Shown: positions 47,717-59,076, counted from the first letter of the stretch. The stretch: 64,000 nt of DNA from Stromatinia cepivora (GCA_014898415.1 RCTD01000007.1:1054001-1118000); one strand, 5' to 3'. Notes: a model not told the origin generated them from the letters alone. Translations and numbers: made by a program.

Positions 47717-47744
47717 GAATGAATGAATGAATGAATGAATGAAT
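47717..47744. repeat. (GAAT)n microsatellite
   Basis: Seven tandem copies of GAAT are seen just downstream of the weak minus-strand ORF. A shorter, interrupted GAATGAGTGAAT lies directly before. Confidence 0.85.
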
Positions 47745-47746
47745 CA

Positions 47747-48064
47747 CTATGAAAAGGAATTAAAAGTTACCCTATTCCTCACAGTCGTTACAAAGAATAA
47801 AGAATTACTCCAAGACCAACAGTTGCTCGAGTCATAGTATCCACAGGTACCGTTAACAATCCTCAATCCATCCATCAATCGAACATTCGTGTGGGATCTC
47901 GAACATCCTCTAAATGCTTGAAAGTCCCCACTTGCAGGCGGGGTGTTGCTTTTCAAAGCATCCTTGCTAGCTACAACCAATAACTCAGTTTGAACGATCA
48001 CGTGTAATTCTTTCCTCCAACTCCCCCCGCCACTAGGGTTACAGGTTACATCAGATGTGCACAT
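47747..48064 (-). CDS. Weak small Cys-containing ORF
   Basis: A 105-codon frame starting MCTSDVTCNPSGGGSWRKEL. It has five cysteines and a segment VNGTCGYYDSSNCWSW reminiscent of small secreted fungal proteins with a C-x(5-6)-YxDxNC pattern. No signal peptide is visible at this ATG. A putative upstream exon at about 48120 would need an intron of only 36 bp, too short to trust. It may be a gene fragment or a chance frame. Confidence 0.25.
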   Translation of the reverse strand: MCTSDVTCNPSGGGSWRKELHVIVQTELLVVASKDALKSNTPPASGDFQAFRGCSRSHTNVRLMDGLRIVNGTCGYYDSSNCWSWSNSLFFVTTVRNRVTFNSFS

Positions 48065-48421
48065 CCTTGACCAAGTTCAAGAAGGGCAATTCGAAACATA
48101 CCAGGCACAGGCAATATTCATTATTTGCTTATAAAAAAGAAATCATTTTGTTTTTCAGAATTGCTCTGTAAGGTTATCCATATTCACGGTTTGGCCCACA
48201 AAAAAAGATCCGTAGTTCTTCTAACCGACAAGTTGCTCGGGAACTTCTACATATATTTTCCTACGGCTCAACCCATCCAACCCATCCTCTTCTGCTTCTT
48301 TGCCTATATACATTTGACGTTTCATCAGTCTTTCTCCCTCCTCCTTTTCTTTGCATGCCAAATGCCTTATTACACTCTGTTTAATTTCACAGGACACATT
48401 TAAACCCGATCCAACTTGGGA

Positions 48422-51400
48422 ATGAAGAAATCTAATGCGGCGCGGTCTGGTATGTATCACAAAACTACCATAGATGCAACAAGACTGGCTTCTACAACTG
48501 TTTCCCGCGTTGCTGTGAAAAGAACATTTGATGAGTTGAATGATTCCGAAATATCACGGGGAAACTCATCTTCCTCTAATCATGCCCATCTCCAAACTGG
48601 ACATTCTAAGCAAACAGATTTTATCCGCCCAACCCTCAAAAATGAAAGTCCGGGGGCTTTAAAGGCAAGTGAAATTGATAATATCGCCGCTCAAAATTAT
48701 TCCGAGTATTCACAGAGAAGGCAACTTGCTTTAACGCCAACCCTAACACTGAATCCCTTGCTTGATTTAGCACACCCTGCATATCAACTACCAAGTCAAT
48801 TAATCGACAACTTTGCTGCCTTGGGAATTAAATCCATATACCCATGGCAATCAGAATGTCTTTTGCGTAGTGGTGCACTTGCTGGAGAACGTAATCTTGT
48901 CTACACTGCTCCGACAGGGGGTGGGAAGTCAATTGTTGCAGATGTCCTCATGCTCAAGAAGATCATACAAAAACCGGAGAAGAAAGCTCTGTTAGTATTA
49001 CCTTACGTCGCACTTGTTCAAGAAAAACTCCGATGGCTCCGAAAAGTTGTCCAGGGAATCCCCAAAGAGACATCTTCTCGAGAATCAAAGTGGCCATCAA
49101 TGTGGCGCAATCGAGGGAATGAAAACACCATTAGAGTGACTGGATTTTATGGTGGCAGCAAATTGAATTCAACATGGGCTGACATGGATATTGCAGTATG
49201 CACTATAGAAAAGGTGCGTCAGTCTAGATACAACATGGATTTTCATTCATTGACTAAGAATGATAGGCAAACTCGCTTGTCAATGCGGCAATTGATGATT
49301 GCTCCATAGGAAATCTTGGAGTCGTGGTCATGGATGAGATTCATTTCATAAACGATGAAAGCCGTGGATATTTACTGGAACTAATGGCTACAAAGCTCCT
49401 TAGCTTGGAGCAAGGTGTACAGATAGTTGGTATGAGCGCAACTCTCGATGTAAGTCTAGCCCTTCTTTGGTGATTGTCTCATGGAGATATCTATCTGACC
49501 AAGCAAAGAATGCAGACTTGCTGGCAAAATGGCTCGATAATGCCAAATTTTATATTTCCAATTATAGAGCTGTTCCCATAGAAGAGCATCTTGTCTTTGA
49601 AAACGCTGTATATCCGGCCTCCAGTTCGAACAAGTTCTACAAGACAGCCTCACAACTAAATTCGCAGGTCGGATGCAATTCCACGGAGCTACCTCCGGAG
49701 CCACATAGGCGAATACAGATTTCGCAGCATAAAGAGCTGAACAATCCATTAATAAACTCCGTCGTTTCTTTAGCCAATGAAACTGCCAGAAGTGGCTATG
49801 GTGTGCTAGTGTTCTGCAGTAGTAAGTCCCTAGTTTCGTTGTTTTTGCCTATATAATCCACATGGGTATAGGTGCCATGTTCGAGCCCGACAATATGTAG
49901 ACTCATGGTCTTTTATATTTTTGGTTCTTTGGTCTAGACTGTCAAACACTATACTAAGTTCGTTGAATGATAGGTCGGCTGGGTTGTGAAAGAGATGCAC
50001 TTCTAATAAGCCAGGTGCTACCTCCGATCGATGCTGTCAACCCAATTATCATGAACAGACGAGGCGATCTTTTGAATGATCTAAGAAATACGAGTGGTGG
50101 TCTGGATCAAGTGCTGGAGAAAACAGTCCTCATGGGCGTAGCGTTTCATCGTATGTACCTTTTATCTCTGAATTCTACGTTTTCTGACACCCACAGATGC
50201 TGGTCTTACTACGGAAGAACGCGATTTGGTTGCAGCTGCCCACGACGAAGGAGTATTGAAAGTAATGGTAGCGACTTGCAGCCTGGCAGCCGGTATCAAT
50301 CTTCCCGCCAGTGAGTCATCCGTTTATTGAAGCTCCGGTGCCGAAAGGCGCTGACAATGATTCCAAAACCATAAGTGTTATCGACTTGTATGATTGCAGA
50401 GACTGACGATCCTTAGGACGGGTGATATTACATGGCGCTAGAATGGGATCTGATTTGGTCGGTCCTTCAATGCTGTAAGTATCTTACCTAGCACAACTAA
50501 CCGCAGATGCTGATCATCGCAGCCGTCAGATGAGAGGTAGAGCTGGGCGCAAAGGGAAAGATGAGATTGGCGAAACATATCTTTGTTGTCAAAAGTCTGA
50601 CCTCGAGTCCGTTGCCGAGCTCATGGAAGCCGAGATCCCTTCAGTAGAAAGTTGTTTGCTGCCAGGAAAGCGAGGTATAAAAAGGTATCACAGCCCAATA
50701 GACATCATTAATTGGCCGGTATTGATACGTGCGCAGGGCATTACTCGAAGTTATAGCTACAAAACTGGCAATAAGCAGCGATTCAATCGACGATTACGTG
50801 AAGAAAACCCTCCTCTATCATACGATTGATCAGGAAGAGCTAAGATCGATGGTTGAAATGACTCTGAAAGATTTACTGGAAAACAAACTCGTCGAACAGA
50901 CGCAATCATCCTCATACGAAGCTACACGCCTCGGACAGGCTGTTGTAGCTTCTTCTCTTGCCCCGGAAGATGGCTTATTCGTTTATAAAGAATTACGGAA
51001 ATCTCTCGAGGCATTTGTACTAGACGGCGAAATGCATGTGCTTTATACTTTCACGCCTGTTCAAGCGATGCAGGGCAACATTAATTGGCAAATATTCCGT
51101 AAGGAAGTTGATATGCTTGATGAAAGCAACTCAAGGGTTCTTGGTTTCGTTGGCCTCAAGCCGTTATTGATCAACAAAATGTAAGTCTATTTGTTACTCC
51201 TCATCTAATCATTAGTTGACGCTTGACTCCCTCCCAGGGCACAGGGCGGGTCGATGAAGGAGTCAACGCCTGAAGAAATTGAAATCGCTCGGGTGTACAA
51301 GAGGTTCTACACAGCTTTGCAGCTTCGAGACCTATGCAACGAAATGCCGGTTCATGTGGTTGCTCGCAAATATGACTTACCACGAGGAACCATACAAAAC

Positions 51401-51894
51401 TTATCCCAGACATGTCATGGCTTTGCTGCAGGAATGATTAAGTTCTGTGAGAAAATGGATTGGGGAGCACTTGCTGCGGTGCTTGATCACTTCTCCGATC
51501 GACTAAAAGCTGGTATGTCCTTCAGCTCGTTACTAGAAACAAAGGAGTTTTATGGATTCATATTGCCTGGTTGGTGCATATTGGCAACTACATCTAACAG
51601 TTAATAGGGGCCAAATCCGATCTGCTCGCCCTAGCGGAAATAACATTCATCAAAAGCCGAACGGCAAGGATCTTTTGGGACAATGGATACAAAACAGTTG
51701 GTGCGATCGCGGGAGCAGACTCAAAGGAATTAATACCCATACTACTCCTTGCCCAACCCAGGAAGTTACGTCTAGCATCCGATGACGAGGGAAAGTACCA
51801 TACTAAGCTTCTTGCAAAAGCCGCGAAAATCGTCGAGTCGGCGAACCGCATATGGGAACGACAGATGCAGCAGGAGATTTACGAGGAAGAATAA
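48422..51894 (+). CDS. HELQ/Mus301-type DNA repair helicase
   Basis: Ten exons (48422-49213, 49267-49449, 49509-49821, 49974-50150, 50197-50310, 50417-50474, 50523-50684, 50737-51180, 51238-51512, 51608-51894) give 934 aa; every junction keeps phase. Superfamily 2 Ski2-like motifs are in order: YPWQSECL, Walker A TAPTGGGKS (about residue 162), VLPYVALVQEK, MDEIHF (about 286), GMSATLD, FHHAGLTTEER, VMVATCSLAAGINLPARRVI, and QMRGRAGRKG. A winged-helix and helical C-terminus with LPRGTIQNLSQTCHGFAAGM follow, resembling the Pol-theta helicase domain. There is no DNA polymerase domain, so the match is HELQ (N. crassa MUS-301), acting in crosslink and homology repair. Confidence 0.92.
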
Positions 51895-52418
51895 AGCAAT
51901 CGAATAATGAATGTTTGTCAATTGCGACATGAAGCTTGCCATGCGGCTCGAGGATACCCATACTGCACATAGGTACATAGGTTCATAGATACATACATGA
52001 GTTGAACATATCAAAATTGTCTTAGGGCTACCTGGTTCTGGTCCCCCTGGACAGGGTGTCTTGTAGTCCGGACTACAGTCCGATTTGAAATCATTAATTT
52101 TCGAAAATACTGTGATCATTGTGAAAATGATCATTTTAAATAGACTGGATATTTAAGATCATCCCAATTTTTAGAATGATTTCAATTTTCAAAATAAATG
52201 ATTCCAACATTCCGAAACCCGTCATTATTGGACTGCAACCCGGAGTATTGGAGACACTGTATCTAGATTAGATCGTTTGTGTTCCATGACAGCACTACAA
52301 ATTCACCCAAGAGTGTCGTTGTTAAATAAGGTTATACTCATTTAGTTTAGTCCCGCAGAAGAGATGGCGAGATATATTTATGGCTTTTTGTATGTGTCAT
52401 ATGCTGGGGTCTATATCT
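51895..52418. other. Intergenic region with MITE-like hairpin
   Basis: This is the 3' flank of the HELQ-type gene and of the oxidase relic. It contains the 180-bp hairpin element at 52066-52245; otherwise nothing was seen. Confidence 0.5.
52066..52245. mobile_element. TA-flanked MITE-like hairpin element, 180 bp
   Basis: Flanking TA dinucleotides (52064-52065 and 52246-52247) bracket imperfect terminal inverted repeats: GTCCGGACTACAGTCCGAT at the left, and CTCCGGGTTGCAGTCCAAT when the right end is read on the minus strand (14 of 19 match). Similarity continues inward (left TTTGAAATCATTAATTTTCG, right TTGGAATCATTTATTTTG). The centre has a perfect short hairpin, TGATCATT...AATGATCA. No ORF. 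TA duplication suggests a Tc1/mariner-type nonautonomous element; superfamily is inference. Confidence 0.55.
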
Positions 52419-53154
52419 TTATCTGATTAGTAAGTTCGCCCACTCCTTGACGTCCTGGAAGTCCATGATTTTATTTGGTCCCCCAAATCTACCTTGCAGA
52501 TCCTTCCAATTCCTGTTAACTGCCGTTTCCGGTCTCCATCGAAAGGCGCTCTTCAATCTTGGGTCCGATTTCCCTTCCATGGAATCAACAACAAACCCTC
52601 CAACTAAAGTGATGTGCATGAAGCCCGTCCGCTAGCACCAACCGCCAGAGTTAGCGAGGCAAATACAGGGGGAGTATCGATGAGGAATGCTCGATCAGGG
52701 GTATCAGCGCACCAACAGATCCGAGCAAAAGATAAGGGGCGGTCTGCAAGATGGGGCATCGTTTCTAACAGAAATTGCTGGATTCTCTTTGCCGAATCAA
52801 CGGGGATCTGTTGTTTCGCAAAGGGGATGCTCCTAGTTTTTCCATCCGGTCCCGGAAACTAAGGGCATAATTTGGTCAGTGCTTACTCCTCATTAGGTTG
52901 AGTAGGATCACCAGTGTGCATATATTCGTAAAATGCCCTCCGAACTTTCAGAAATTTCATTGGGCGTGCCTTCGTCCACAATCTTATTGATGTCGTTACC
53001 AGCAGATATTGGAGATGGTATAGGGTATAGGGTATGTATCAAATATTGCGACATCTATATAACCTCGACGGGCTAAGTGAAGAGCTGGAGATACAGCCCA
53101 AGTCCCGCCTCCTGCGATGAGGATACGAGATGATGTGGTAAGTTCAGATAGCAT
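52419..53154 (-). pseudogene. Fructosyl-amino-acid-oxidase-type FAD oxidoreductase relic
   Basis: The N-terminus (from 53154) reads SRILIAGGGTWAVSPALHLARRG, the FAD-binding dinucleotide fold, then DTYPIP. A tandem duplication of a 7-bp unit (ACCCTAT, near 53015-53035) shifts the frame; the next frame continues SPISAGNDINKIVDEGTP and soon stops. The expected central ~200 residues are absent. The C-terminal part resumes near 52855 (PFAKQQIPVDSAKRIQ, CWCADTPDRAFLID) and shifts again near 52626 (GASGRAS, then FMHITLVGGFVVDSMEG). It ends RWRPETAVNRNWKDLQGRFG...VKEWANL at 52419. The family oxidises Amadori products or sarcosine-like amines. Two frameshifts and a large deletion make it non-functional. 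Confidence 0.8.
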
Positions 53155-53557
53155 GTTTAGTGTTGTGTTGGAAAATTGATCGGATAATGTTGGATTGAAA
53201 ATCCGATATACTACGATTTACCAAAGTATCTACTTTTGAATTTTGAAGGTGGGGTACAGATAAGCGAAGTGGTGCAGTGTTTATCACATGTTCGATTCAA
53301 TCTATGGCTTTTCCTTTTCTATCGATTATGCTGTTACTTCCTACACAAAGGAAAATTCGTTTATAATCTATTTATTCCATGACTTATTATTATTTGATTG
53401 ATTAAAGTCTTTAATTTGATTGATTAAAGTCTTTAATTTGAGTTGACTGTATAATAGAAGTGATCTTACAGTCGCGACTTGCGACTTGCGGATTTGGAGA
53501 TAGAATACTTGTTTTTTGAATCGACCAGGATTTGACACTGGTTCATAATTATCCCCT
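53155..53557. other. Intergenic region between oxidase relic and esterase gene
   Basis: AT-rich, with a near-perfect direct repeat of about 23 bp near 53393-53438 (TTTGATTGATTAAAGTCTT twice). No gene was recognised. Confidence 0.6.
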
Positions 53558-54939
53558 CTACCAGAACGTCCCCTTCAAAAGTGTAGCCACTCCTTGAGCG
53601 ACTAGCTTGTGAATAATTTGTCCAGGATGATAGTTATTCCACCAGAGACAACTGACACCATCAGCGTTGATGCAAGTGGCATCAGCCGAACCATATGCTG
53701 TGGGATTGTTGATTGCGGCTAAGAAGGGAACCTGGGTATCATATACCCAGGTCTTGGATCCGGCATTTGCCGCCTTGAATTCTGCCACCCGTGACACTAT
53801 AGCTGCATTGTATCGCGATATAGCAGCAGCGAGAGAAGTCTGCACCGTCGTCCCCTTGGCTATGAAGAGCGGACTATCTTGGGTTGCTTTGTGTATCATT
53901 AGTGTCTGGTATTTCCAAAGTTAATATCCATCATCATGGAGACTCACGTGGAACGGTCAGGAATAGAAAATTCCGGCCTCCAGCATTGTAGAGTCGCTGG
54001 ACTTCCGCGAAATAAGAATCCATGATTTGACCGAGTAGTATGGTATAATTTGAGAAATAATATGAGTTCCCGACATCATTGACACCCATGTAGATGCCGA
54101 AGAGCGTGTTGCTAGCCGACCAAGGCCCTGAGGGAATGTACTGGACGAACTGATTCACTTGATCGATCAAGGAGAGTACCGTGGGTGTGTACGGAGCGAC
54201 AAGCGATGCGTTAGTTGTCGCGCCTCCGAAAGCGAAGTTGTATGATAACATAAGTGTGACATTGTATGTTTCAATGAGATAGCCGATCTACGTATTTTTC
54301 CATTAGCGCATAACCGCATTAGAGCTTCTTAGTCTACTTGCCCAATTAAGACCACCAGTGGTTGTAAAGCCTTGGAGATTGGGATTTCCAAGGGGGTTCC
54401 CAGCGGCCGGTTGAGTTAAGGTCGGGTCAAAGCCCGTCTGTGAGTATGAGTCGCCGCTGGCTCTAGAATCAGTGGAGGCTCAAAAACAGGAGTATGAATG
54501 ATTTGTGCTTACAAAGTTATGAAATATTCTATGCCTAGGGTAGACGTGGGGCCTGAATGTATACTTAGCAAGTTTCGATTATAGTAATTAAGATCTGGAA
54601 TGACATCTATCGGGATCTTACTTCTAGTTGTAGAGGTTGAAGTCGAAGACACTTTTGTTGTTAATGTGGATGTTTTCGAGGTTGCTGAAGCAATTGTTGT
54701 CGTTTTTGAACTTAAAATACTACTAGCCGCTCCGGGGAGACATTGACCTACGCAATATGGTGAGTGCGTTGCTGTGTATTGTGGTTCAGGGATAGACTAC
54801 TATAGTATTGGTTTTGGTAGACACAAGTGCTGCCTATAGCACAACTTGTTGCACCAGTCCAGCCCACACCTCCACACTGGCCATATATAGCTTGTTGTGC
54901 AGCAGCTATTGCTACGAATAGAAATATAGGAAAGATCAT
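53558..54939 (-). CDS. Secreted CE16 acetylesterase (GDSL-like) with N-terminal CBM1
   Basis: Six exons (54939-54801, 54747-54622, 54552-54513, 54456-54342, 54287-53948, 53886-53558) give 362 aa. The signal peptide is [17 protein letters not shown] fungal cellulose-binding CBM1 follows ([17 protein letters not shown]...YYSQCLPG, about 17-52), then a Ser/Thr linker. The esterase has block [10 protein letters not shown] with the nucleophile Ser at about 105, [19 protein letters not shown] and the catalytic NNYHPGQ near the end. CE16 enzymes remove acetyl groups from cello- and xylo-oligosaccharides during plant cell-wall decay. The intron before IGYLIETY begins GCAAGT (GC-AG). The ATG chosen gives the signal peptide; a longer upstream frame does not. 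Confidence 0.92.
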
Positions 54940-55250
54940 TTCGGGAACTGTGTCAGATCCCAACGACAACCAAATGAGAATAGAGAGGAGATGGAAGTGC
55001 GTACATCTCGAAAGGCAGCACTTATGTTTATAGACATTGCTGCATAATGAATCTAGAAAGAATACGTGTCTCGATTTAAACAAAATATTTTTCCCACCAG
55101 TATCATATTCTGAATTTCAACTACCGGATGAAATTGAATCGAATGTCTCAATGAGAAGAGGGGATCTCGGCTATAAGGAGCGCCCGCGCCGTCGGTCAAT
55201 CGGAAATCCCGGCCCGGCTGTTATAAGTAATGCATGATGCTAAGAATAGA
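54940..55250. promoter_or_regulatory. Promoter of the CE16 gene and edge of AT-rich block
   Basis: About 300 bp of ordinary composition lie between the esterase start and the AT-rich block. It includes GGCCCGGCTGTTATAA near 55211, with a TATAA-like sequence. The change in base composition falls close to 55250. Confidence 0.5.
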
Positions 55251-55478
55251 ATAGCTCTGGGGTTTTTTCGATTTCGAATCTTCTAGATCTTCAATTTAGT
55301 ATATAATGTTAAAAAAAGAGATAAAATATCGGAAAAATGATAATTCTATTAAAGCAATTGAGAGTTTTCAGAATCAATTCATTGAAATCGAAATGATTTA
55401 ATTGAAGTGAAATAACTAATATAAGATAGTAATTGATACTTTATATATAATTGATTTAGAGCTTTTTCAAGTACTCAA

Positions 55479-55479
55479 C

Positions 55480-55548
<69 letters not shown>
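55479..55548 (+). repeat. (AAT)n microsatellite
   Basis: About 23 uninterrupted AAT units lie at the left part of the AT-rich block, immediately upstream of the copia-like relic. In the relic's frame they would encode asparagine or isoleucine runs. Confidence 0.95.
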
Positions 55549-55599
55549 CAGAATCAACAATTAAATGAAAATAATAAAAGATTAAGAGTTGAAATTCCT

Positions 55600-57260
55600 T
55601 ATAATCCAAATTTGTCTATTCCTCTAAAACAATCAAAGTGTATTAAAAAAGTAAAGTTTAATTTAAACGTTTATAATCAAGTATATATAATTTATATTAA
55701 ATCATTAAATAAAGATTTAAAATTTAAAATATTTAATAATAGTAAATCATTATTATTAGATTTTAATATCAAAACTCAAGAAAAAATTATTATTAAAAAA
55801 CCAAAGGATATTAATTTAATTACTCCTGGATCATATATAGAAATTATAAATTCATAGCAAAATAAACTATAAATAAAACTATAAAATATAAAATAAAATA
55901 TTTGAAAAAAAAATAAAACTTGGAAGATTATTAATATTAAAAACATTGAAAATATTATTAACAAAATAAATATATAAAATTAAATATCTACCAAATGATA
56001 ATATCGAATTTAAAGCTAGATTTGTAGTTAAAGAATTCGAACAATTATATGACTTGGATTATTTAGATACATTTATTAATATAATTAAACAAATAATCTA
56101 GAAATTAATATTCGCTTTAATTGTAAATAAAGAATAGTATATATATAAAATAAATATAATATTAATTTTTATACAAAATGATATTGATAAAGATCTATAT
56201 ATAAAACTCTTTGAAGTTTATAATAAAAATATTATTATATTAAAACTAAATAAAGCTTTATATAATTTAAAACAATCAATTAGAATATAATATAATACCT
56301 TAAAAAATATTTTAAATAAATTAATTTTTATTAAATTAATCACAAACAAATATATGTTCCATAACAAAACTTCCAATTTAACATTAAATATATCTACCAA
56401 CAACACAATCATTATAGATCCCACAAAAGATCTAATAAAAGATTTTATTAAAAATCTTAAAAATTATTTAGATCTAAAAGATTTAAACCCTATAAAAACT
56501 GTTTAGATATTCAAATTAAAAGAAAAATTATTCTTTTGAATTATTACAAAAAGAATATATAAATAAATATTTAAAAGATTTAAATTTGAAAAATTATAAT
56601 ATAATTGCTACTCCTATAAAAACCAAAAATAATCTGAATATAAACCTAAAAAAAACAGATATAAATAATATTAAATAAACTCAAAAAATTATTAAAAAAT
56701 TATTATATTTAGTTTTAAATACTAAATAAAATATTATTTTTGCAATATTAAAATTAACTAAATTCACATCTAATCCTAATAAAAATCATCTAATTGAAAT
56801 AAAAAGAATATTCAAATATTTAAAAAGATCTAAATTATTTAAAATTATTTATATAAAAGATAATAATAATTTTATAAAAGAATATAATAATATAGATTAT
56901 ACAGAAAATAAAAAATCAATTAAATCAATTAATGATTATATATTTATATATAAAAATAAGCCAATTAATTGAAGAATTAAATTACAATCAATAATAGTTC
57001 AAAATATGATTGAATCCGAGTTAATTTCTATTAATTTAATTACTAGAAAAACTATATATCTTCAAAAAATATTGAAAGAATTAGATCAATATAATCGAAA
57101 TATATTTCTATTATATATTAATAATAAAGTCGCTATATTCATATCAGAAAACCTTATATATCATAATAGGAATAAATATATTAATACAAAATATTATTTA
57201 ATTAAAGATTTAATAAATAAAAATATAATTAAATTAATATCAATATTAATTAATAAATAA
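55600..57260 (+). mobile_element. Ty1/copia-type retrotransposon relic
   Basis: Plus-strand translation, ignoring stops, gives copia landmarks in order. Reverse transcriptase start: KARFVVKEFEQLYDLDYLDTF at about 56011-56080. The LNKALYNLKQSIRI block at about 56241-56290 corresponds to the family's LKxALYGLKQ motif. The RNase H region runs from about 56890 (DYTENKKSIKSINDYIF) to 57250 (HNRNKYINTKYYLIKDL, where the family has HSRTKHI). Several in-frame TAG/TAA stops and TpA excess show it is dead. Integrase and gag parts are not recognised; the frame at 55612-55857 may be a linker remnant. No LTRs were identified. Confidence 0.75.
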
Positions 57261-57335
57261 TTAATAAATAATTAATAAATAATTAATAAATAATTGATAA
57301 ATAATTAATAAATAATTAATAAATAATTAATAAAT
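57244..57335. repeat. Tandem 11-bp AT repeat
   Basis: Eight or so copies of TAATTAATAAA in tandem, one with a G (TAATTGATAAA), lie directly after the RNase H end of the copia relic. Confidence 0.85.
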
Positions 57336-58665
57336 GGTTTTATAAAATTATTAAGATTTATTGAAATAATTCAAAATATAAATTAATATTTTAAATAAAT
57401 ATTAATAGTTTTCATAAACTTGAGCTATATATAAGAATAATCAGATTTCATCATTTTAATATAAGATTTTGATTATCCTAAAGATATATATATATTCAAT
57501 TTAAGTTTACAATAACAAGTATATTAAATTATAATGAATTATTAATAATTCAAAATGATTTATTATTATTATAAATCAATAGAAATCTATTTTTATACAA
57601 TCCAAAAAGCAAGAATACTTATAATAATAAGTTATTTATTACAAAGAATTATTGTTATTATTAAATAATAAATAACTTTTATTAACTATTTCACAATATA
57701 AAGATCTATATATATATATAGAATATATATATAGAATATATTCATTCCGAATGATAAGAATAATAAAATCAATATGATAAACAAAATCGATTAAATCATT
57801 TTGATCAATTAAATCAATCTAATCATTCAATATACAAATACAAATTCGAATTCTATAAATTCACTAATATATACGAAACCATCGAATTTATAAATATTCG
57901 AATAAAGAAATCTAAATTAATCAAATATCAGGATTATTCGAAATAAAGAATCTTTATTATACTAATCAAGATAATTGGAATAATAAACCTTTATTCAAAT
58001 TGACGAATAAGAATAAAGTTTTGATATATAAAAGAATTCGGAAAAAATATATAGAAAAATTATACCCTCAATATTGAAGATTAAGAATCTATATTCTAAT
58101 ATTATATATAATATCACTATACTATTCAACTTTTATTATTATAATTTGATATTTGCTTATTCCACTATAGTCTCTGAACCACTACTTCCCAATTATAAGG
58201 TTTATCACCTTCAAATACGTGACCTCCAACAAACAATCAAAATATCAATAATTCATAAATCGAATTTAAAAATTTATACTTCGGTACTACAAAATTAATT
58301 TAGATTCAGAATTAGATATAAATCTGATTTAATTCTGAATTAATTCTATAATAAGAAAATATTGAATTATGAAATCATATTCGAATTTTTAAAATATATT
58401 TTAAAAAACTTGTTTATTATATTAAATATTTTTGAAACTATTATTTCTTCAATATAGAAAATAGTAAATAAAATTCGAATCTATATTCGAGAATCCTTTA
58501 CTCAATGATAATAATTTGTTTATAAACTTTCCATTATCGATAATACAAAACTTATCAATTCTATATTCATCCTTCAAATTTTTATTTATAATACAAATTC
58601 AGAAACTTCAAATTATCTAATATATTTATACACTTTCATAAATAATATCCTTATCTAAATAGAAA

Positions 58666-59076
58666 CAGGGCTGGGCACCCGTACCCTACCCGGGGTATTT
58701 GACCTCTATGGGGTGGTTACCCACCCCGTAAGGATTCTACAGGATGATTACCCGGAAATACCGCCGGGTGCTAGGGTACTATAGGGTAAATATTATATGA
58801 TTGTTCAATATTATCATCCAAAATTGAAGTTATTTTTGATTATATTGAATAATTAGAAATATCAGATATAAATATCATATGATACAAATATTATATGATG
58901 TAATACAAATATCATGTGATATAAATATTATATTATATGATATATATCTGTGGGTATTATGATATCTGGAGTATTTTATAGAGTGGTTACCCTATCCTAC
59001 AGAGTTTCAACAGGGTGGCTTTTCGGCCAGGTTTACCCTGGGTTACCCCGGGTATACCCCACCTTGCCCAGCCCTG
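58666..59076. mobile_element. hAT-type MITE with 8-bp target duplication
   Basis: The element is 411 bp. It begins CAGGGCTGGGCA and ends TGCCCAGCCCTG, a perfect 12-bp terminal inverted repeat, and a second shared block TACCCGGGGTA lies about 10 bp further in on both ends. The flanks are a perfect 8-bp direct repeat, AATAGAAA, at 58658-58665 and 59077-59084. CAGGG termini and 8-bp duplications are diagnostic of the hAT superfamily. There is no ORF, so it is nonautonomous. Ends are GC-rich and intact while the centre (about 58795-58960) is AT-rich. It must have inserted after the surrounding DNA became AT-rich, or escaped its mutation because of its short length. Confidence 0.85.

Larger units (their letters stand above)
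46394..48421. promoter_or_regulatory. Divergent promoter region, SNT2 / HELQ-type gene
   Basis: Two kilobases lie between divergent starts, long for this window. The content is AT-rich leader-like DNA, a GAAT microsatellite at 47717-47744, and one weak Cys-containing ORF (47747-48064, listed separately). A long 5' leader for SNT2, as seen for large regulators, would fill much of the space; this is inference. Confidence 0.45.

Noticed and set aside
57006..57260. 84-codon ORF in the AT block as a gene
   Set aside because: It is the RNase H end of the copia relic, open by chance between stops.
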